This document shows, one piece after another, positions 34,701 through 42,574 of a stretch of DNA of 64,000 nt. The position numbers and the translations under genes are program-made. Within the stretch, counting starts at the first letter, position 1; the number at the start of each line of letters is the position of its first letter. The notes under the pieces were generated by a model, which ran no database searches, was not told the DNA's origin, and was given only the letters and a program-made list of their open reading frames with translations. The DNA comes from Sycon ciliatum (lineage: Eukaryota; Porifera; Calcarea; Leucosolenida; Sycettidae). The stretch is taken from contig NC_088645.1 in the NCBI RefSeq assembly GCF_964019385.1, forward strand, positions 11,144,792-11,208,791, given 5' to 3'.

Positions 34701-37700
34701 ATAGTGGCAGCCAAGAGATATGGACTGCTGACAACGCCAAACGGAACACGACAGAAACGAAGTTGCCGTATGTTGTCTGGAGTAGCTGAGCTGGATGCAT
34801 CGTGCAGCCATAGGAAGCGGGTCACGTCACGATCATGTGAGTGCAGACCAATCTGCAGAAAGGCCTTTTCTACGTCTCCACTTATGGCTACCGGAGAAAG
34901 ACGAAAACGAAGAAGAATACCGCAAAGGTCTGGAACAAGATTGGGACCAGCGTGCAAGCAGTCGTTGAGACTGGCGAGTTTTTCGGAACATTTTGCGGAC
35001 GCATCATACACCACCCTCAGCTTCGTGGTAGTAGCAGTAGGTTTGAGTACTGAATGGTGTGGAAGGTAGTGAATCTGGTTGGTTGTAAAACCACGAGGAA
35101 CATCTTCTATCATGCCCCTGTCAAGCTGGTCTTGAATCACGGTATCGTACCGGTCAAGAAGTTCCGGATGGGCTTCGAGGCGACGCACTTGTGCCTTCAG
35201 GCGACCGAAAGCCAGACCGTAGTTTGTCGGAAGAGGAGGATGTGAGTCCCTCCAGGGCCAACTCACCGCGTACCGACCCTCGGCATAGGAGATGGAGTTG
35301 GCGAAGCGCTCACCCACAAGATCTTGCGACGACGTATCGTCAAAAGTACCAAGCTCTCTGTCGACCAGAACTTACGGAGGTCGAATTCAGGGTCCGTGTC
35401 TGTTTGATGAGCAAGACATGACTGCGCCTCTGTGGTGGCAGGCACAGGCAGACTGCCGGTACAGATAAAACCAAGAACGGAGTCGAGCAGGACCAGACCA
35501 CCGCTTAGTTCGGTGCGGTCCTTGCCGATAATATCATAGTAGTGATCGAGACCAATCAAGACGTCCACGACCATGGGCTCTGCGCTGCTCGTGAGCGGTT
35601 CTGCAAGTGGCAGAGACTGTAGAAGAGGAAAAGAAGAAGCAAGTGGACATCGCGCAATTGGAGCGGTTATGTTCGGAAGTACACTGGCCTGAATCGCACG
35701 AGTGGACCCATCCTTACACTGCATGGTCAAACTCACCTTGGCGTACACGGTACTTTTTCTTTTGTTGTTCCCAAATGTAGCCAAGGAGAGTGTTTCATTT
35801 CCGATTGTGGGCAAATCGAGCTGATCTCGATAAGCTTGCGTGATGTATGTCTTGGTGGAGCCGGTATCAAAGAGAATACGGCCATTGATCGGCTTCAACT
35901 TGGAGGAGAGAAACGGTGCCACAGCAGTTTGCATCATGATCTGGTGATCGGCGTTTGCGACCGTGCTCGTGGCAGGCTTGGGTTTGAAGGACTGAGCATT
36001 CGGGCTCATAGTGGAAGCTTGCCTCTGAGTGGATGCAGCAGTGAATTTATCTGGACACAAGCTGCTGTGGTGTGCAGGATTGTGGCAATAGAAACACCGC
36101 CGTTTGCTAGAGCAATCGTGCACGGAGTGGCCTGATCGCAAACACTTGAAACACCATTGTTTAGCTACGCTCTTCCTCGCTTCTACTGTAGTGTACTTAT
36201 TGCATTCGTCAGAGAAATGTGCCTCCGAACTGCAAAAAACACACACTCTCTTGGGCTTCGCTTTTGAAGTAGCTGAAGCTGAGGCAACAAGAGATTGACC
36301 GGACGCACTGGCAGATGGTGATTCGTGCGATTTTTTCGGTGGCTGGCTGAGGCGATCTGCTGCTTCATTCGCTATTATGAAGTTGGCTACTGCAGCGCGC
36401 AAATCCGAAACGGTCCAGGATTGTGGCCCCTTTTTTAATTCCAAAGCCGCTAGCGTGGTGCGTGGCAATTTGTTCGTAATCATTGCCACAAACACCGCCT
36501 GATTAACATTCTCACCAAGCGCTGTGAGGCTTCGCAAGGGCACCTCCAACGCATCGTGCAACCACTCAGCCCACTTCAGAAAATCACCAGAAAATGTTGG
36601 TGTTTCAAATTTGGGCAATTTGACTGAACTTGTGGGAGCTGGTTGTGGTTGAGGTGATGATGCTTGCATTTGTTGTACGACTAGTTGGTGTTGTTTGATT
36701 AGATCCTCTTGCGACTGTAATACTTGCTGGTGTTGACTATGTGTAATAGACTGCGTACGAACAAGATCTCCTATTGACTTTTGGATGCTGGACAAATCAA
36801 CCATACTAGTTTCTTGTTTGATACCCGCACTGCCCGTACTCTTGGTGCTACTTGGCGAGCTAGTACTAGTAGTAGCAGCTTCTGGACGGTTCGTCTGGGC
36901 TCTGTACTGCGGAGATCGCTTGCATTCAACAATTGACCCTCTGATGCGTACCGAATACGCAACCACATCGCAGATCTCCGTTTGCAGAGCCTCATCTGAA
37001 CCCTCCAGAGTCTCCGAGTCCAAAACACTGGCCAATGCATCACACGCCTCATCATATGCGTACAATTCTTCAACAATACAATCCACAAGTGTACTTAGCT
37101 TTTTTGGATCCGAGTCCACGTGTTCTGGCGACAACTCGTCGGCCCCTTGACCTCCTTCCTTCGATAAAAGGAGTTCGGCCTCTTTGACGAGTTCGTCGAT
37201 GGATCCTTGCAGCTGCGCGATCTTGGCCCGGCGCATGATCTGCGTGCCGGTCGTCACTGCTTTCTTCGGCATGTTAGCTCGACGACCCAAATCGGGCAAG
37301 CTGCTTACAAATTATTTGAGTCGAGTCTATCTTTCTCAAGATTGGAATGGTACGCACGGCTCGTTTCGAGCTCCGGTGCGGTTCATGTCCCGGGTTTCGG
37401 CACCACTTTGTGCACACGCCAGACAGTTTCTTGGGATCGGGAGAGCTTGATTTGACTGAATTTGACTGACACTGCACAAGAGGTAAATAATTCTTGTTCT
37501 TGCTGTGAACTGAAAGAAGACGACGACTAAAGCGCAAGGCGCTTGCGCAGAGAAAAAAGGAGGAAAAAACATGGAGGACGGCGCTAAGAGGTGAGTGAGT
37601 CAGTAGAAATAATAAACACGCGGCCCAGCTTCGGTGTGGGAACGCGGAAACAAAACCGGGGTAGAGAACACAAACTATGACGTGTACTGCAAATAATCTC

Positions 37701-40700
37701 ATGACGTTGAACATCATGTCAACGTCGTGACATCCTTTGTTTCAAATTTAGTCTTTAGCCCTCCATCCGAGTCATACTAAACCATTCTTAAATCATAACG
37801 TTAACATAATGATGGTCGTGTTCATGAATTCCAGCAGACGCTATGTTTTCATTGTGGAAGCTTCAGCGAAAAGACTAACAAAAGCAGAGATCTCGTGTGG
37901 AGAGCCAAAGACTAAATTTAAAAAAGAGACGACCCTTAGTTAACACGTTATCCGTTTTGTCCAACACTAACGACTATAAGCAGGATACTGTTGAGTCGAA
38001 ATGTGCAACAATTAGCACAAAACTGGCTGATGAGATCCTGACATTCAACGACCTGATGCTTAGCTGCATCACGTCTGGAATGCGCAAACCAACAGCCTTC
38101 CAACTTGGAAGGTTCTAAGTTATGAAGTAACGTAAGAAAGGGGATAACTTGTAAACTTATGCTCCTCTCTTTTTTAAGAGTAGGGAACATCATTGTAAAA
38201 ATGATAACGGTTGTTTACTTACTTCAGTGGATAGTGCCTTTGAGGAACACAATCCATAATCTTGGTAAACATCCGCAACAGTGGCACCGACATTCACGTC
38301 AATTACCACATGCTCTGCCCAATCAATGGACCATTGTTCAGTGGCATTTTCCCAGATGAAGCTTTTTGCCACGACCATGTGCCGTAAGTTGGTGATCTAC
38401 AGTGTTCACAGATTCAAATACGTACAAGGAAAGACGCCAATAGACAGGAAGGCGGAAACGCGAAATGCAAAGCCTATCCATGTACATGTATGTGCATTTG
38501 GTTCGCATACACATGACATGTTTATTATTATGACTGTGTGTTAGTGTGTGTATGCATAATTATGTGTTTGGGTATTTGTCTATGAGTATGTGTGTGCATG
38601 TGTATGTGTGAGAATAGTACTGGACACGTGTGTCATGTATTTGTGAATGTGGAGTAGAACCAGCTGACCAGTGCTGGACAAAGTGATGCTTGTACATTGA
38701 GCTTCGTGCCACGCATAGTAGAGTGCTGAGTTATTAATTTTTGTATTATTCGAATTTGTGGAAATGAATACAAAGCCGTTACTCACTACAAAAATATTCG
38801 ACGGGTTCACGTACCGAGCAGGTCAAGAACAAGGAGTCGTACAATTCCTGGACAAGAACCACCTTTTCGCTTCCATGGGACTCCACCACCCCATGATCAG
38901 GTGTCAGATGCGTCTTCTAAACGGTGGAGGAGGATAGATCAGATCCACCAACCAGAGGCCAAGGGCCTAAATCCCATTTGCCACATCCATGTATTACTCA
39001 TGCCAGGCCACGATTTCTCAATTAACTGTGGGTCGCAGCACGGTTGGAAAAATCCTTCCGCTTCCGAGCAGGACTTGAACCTGGTACCTCTCGTTTCTCA
39101 ATCATGGTCTTAGACCAACCCACTGTGCCTGCCTGCTAATCACTGCAAAAAATTGACGGGTTCGCGTACCGGGCAGATCAAGAACAAGGAGTCGTACAAC
39201 TCCCTGGTCAAGAACCACCTTTCCACTTCCGTGGGACGCCACCACCCCATGATCAGGCGTCAGATGCGGCTCCTTAACGGCGGGGGAGGATAGATCAGAT
39301 CCACCAACCAGAGGCCAAAGCCCTAAATCAAATTTGCCACATCCATGTTTTACTCATGCCATGCCACGAGTTCCCAATTAACTGTGGGTCGCAGCACCGG
39401 TTGGAAAAAAATATTTCCACTTCCAAGCAGGGACTTGAACCTGGTACCTCTCGTTTCTCAATCATGGTCTTAGACCAATCCACTGTGCCTGCCTGCCCGA
39501 TTCACTACAAGCGTACCTCAATTTGTGCAAATCAAGGATTTGCCACCAGAGCCAAGCACTGCAATCAAACCTGACTGGCTGACAGTCTGGATTTGTGGGT
39601 GGCGTTTTGTTTAATGGTTGATGGGCATCTACCGTGCAAGTTTACAGAATTTCCTTAGCTTTTCCATGCTTGCAACAGCCATGCTCTACCGAGGCTTATG
39701 CGCCTACAGTCTTTTGCAAACTGCAGGTATGTATACTTCAAAGAGAAACTACTTCCTCCGTATACAAAAACTTCGTGACTTTTTTCAACAGTGTTTTTGA
39801 GCAAGAACCGGCTCAACGAACCGCGCCAAAGGCTGTCATCGACAACCCACATTCATTGTTGAGATAGGTTTGGTTGATCCCGAACAGATTCTCCACGGAA
39901 GCCATGTGTGGGAGGACGTTGCCGACAGGAACTCACGAGTCAAATGAAGAAAAAAAACACTTACTTGCTCGAAACTGACACCGTGACGAAGTGGAGCTCG
40001 CGGCGGGAACACGGAGTCACGCAACACTCGCTGCCATGAAACTGGCCAGGCTCGCACTTGCGGTGCGCGGCCCCATATGCAACGTGAGAACATAAATCGG
40101 TTCCGCTCGAATGGCAAGATGAAACATTTCAGTCGTCGTGCAACCAGCGCTGACTCCGGATCGGAATGTCGACGACCTGGCTTTCTTCGCCTCTCTCCAG
40201 TCAGACGTCTCCGTCGTCTAGGGGAATCGCAGGGACCTCCTTCAAGCCGTTGTAGAATGCTGGGAGGATTATCCTGCCCAGAAAATGCGAAGCGTGTGGG
40301 TGTGCTTGAGCGACTCGTTTCACGGCATAATGGAGGTCGCGGATTGGAACGACTAAATATAGTTGACACCGATTCGTTCACAACTCTGGAGATGAAGAGG
40401 GCGTAGCCAAAGTCCCGCGTCGGATCATCACTGCAGCTGAGAAATCTGAACGAAATGCGAGCGGAAGCAGCGACTGTCGGCGATGCGGCGCCAGCGTCGT
40501 CAGGTGACAATGACAGGAGCGACAAAGACTCTGAATAAGCTCATTCTTATTCGTCTGAGTTGCTTTTTTCTTTGTATATAGCTTGTAAACAGGTTAGACA
40601 ATGACACGGATGTTATTCCAAGTCAAACGGAACAATTCCAAAGCTGTGCACAGCCTTCAATAAAAGGCACGAAGTTTTTGTATACGAAGGAATTTTATGA

Positions 40701-42301
40701 ACCCTGGAACCAACAAAGTTTGGCAGGTACAACATTTCACCTTCAAGTAGCCGAGCCCGTTGGCAACAGACCCAACACAATCAGGCATAAGTGTACCCAC
40801 CAACTGAACTAGCTGGCACCATACATACATACTGTCCCTTATTAGGAGTAGGCACCGGCGGATTATGCCGGCATAATTATTGCCATAATTTGGTGGTTGA
40901 AAACTTGGAGCATAATTTGGCATCCTCTCGGAGGTAGGAGCATAACTACACGATTATACCACAGTTGTAGTATGTAGGCTATACAATTGTGTACAATGAA
41001 CCTGATCTGTGCTGGTGGTCTGCATGGTAAAGGGTTCGGAGGTCATGCAGATAGTGTTTTCAATGAAAAGCAGGGTGGAAATCATGGCAATACAGTCACG
41101 GTATTGTATGCTCGAACTCGTCTTCTTCAAAGTTCTTTCTCACAATGACACAGTACATGTAGCAGAAGATGCGAGTGAATCAGGCTTCAGCAGGTATCCC
41201 GTAGCGGACGAGATAGTGACGGGTAGTCCGCAAAACTCCGTGTCCATGTACATGTACATTACATTTGTACATTGTGCATGTTACGAAGTCATGACCAGTC
41301 TGGATTTTAGCAGCCATGATATGACTGCAGGCTATGGATATTGCTCGAAATTGATGTATAGTTGATGTTCGGCCATGATTGAAGGAGAAGTGTAGCTACG
41401 GGAGAGATGAGCTGATTATTTGCAGGGTGAGGGTGACATCGGTTGGACGAGTATGATGATTATGAAGACCGTGAGTTGAACATGATAATCTTCAAAGGTA
41501 ACTCAAACTAATTTGGCAATGAAATAATATTTTTACTGAAGTACAAAAAAAAATAAAGTGATGAATAGAAGAAGCAATTTTCTCTTTTCCATGTTGATCT
41601 CTAACATGCATGGACACCTTGCAGCTTGGTAAGGGGATACTCATGTATTTTGTTGCACTTATGGCCACTTGCAACCTGCAAGTACGAAAAAGGCACAATT
41701 TTCCGAACTTTGAGGCTCCATAAGTACAAAAAAGTGAATATAATTATATATCCCCGGGTGCCAAAGCATAATATGAGGATTTTACGAGCATAATGCGAGA
41801 ATCCATGAAAGCATAATTCCATGATTTCGCGAGCATAATCCGCCGGAGCCTAATTGGGAGATTCTCTCTGTAAATAAAGCTGTCAGGCTGCACATCAAAT
41901 TAATTAACGGCGGAAGACCTGTGTACGAACACCTTACCTGCGATATGTGAACTTCAGCTTGCTGGAGTATCCAGGGGTAGATTCCCGGGCATACAGCCCT
42001 GTGCAAACCTTCTATGAAGATTTTGCTTTGAACAGCTTGGAAGTCTCCACCCACGCACTTTATCCTGGGGAAATTTGGAACAGAGGTACAACAATGCGAT
42101 AATACTCAGAAAAGGACACAATTCAGGCTCCTTTATAACATCTTGAAAGCTTTTGGTTTCACTTGTATACCTTCAAGCCTTATCCCCAGGTGAAATACAG
42201 GCAAAATTAAATGAAAAACGACAATGGATTTAGTACAGCCGAGAGGTGATAGAAATAGTGTAAGGAAGAAGAGATAAATACCAGCGTCAAATGTGTGACC
42301 C

Positions 42302-42356
<55 letters not shown>

Positions 42357-42500
42357 TAGAAGGGAATGGGGAAAAGGTGCAAGTGTGAGGAAAACTACCG
42401 AGCGTGAAGGGTAGTGCGACAAAAAATAATAGAAAACAAATGGTTATAACTAGCGAGTTGCACCTTGTCCCCATTTCGTTTTATATGTGTGTGTGTGTGT

Positions 42501-42574
<74 letters not shown>

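Larger units (their letters stand above)
31261..37732 (-). mobile_element. BEL/Pao LTR retrotransposon, 6,472 bp
   Basis: Two 324-bp LTRs differ at only a couple of positions by eye and are flanked by TCCTT duplications (31256-31260, 37733-37737). Minus-strand order: 5' LTR, PBS, Gag-protease, RT-RNase H-integrase, PPT, 3' LTR. This gene order and the five-base duplication fit BEL/Pao. One frameshift (near 35360) and one stop (near 32250) disable this copy, although the near-identical LTRs show recent insertion. It lies in intron 3 of paralog 1 in the same orientation. Confidence 0.93.

Noticed and set aside
37388..37405. Fragment of a tRNA-Phe gene
   Set aside because: Only the 18-nt acceptor end is present, in primer-site position beside an LTR.
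38020..38060. Fourth hammerhead at CTGATGAG (38026)
   Set aside because: No GAAA follows at a suitable distance and no stem II forms.
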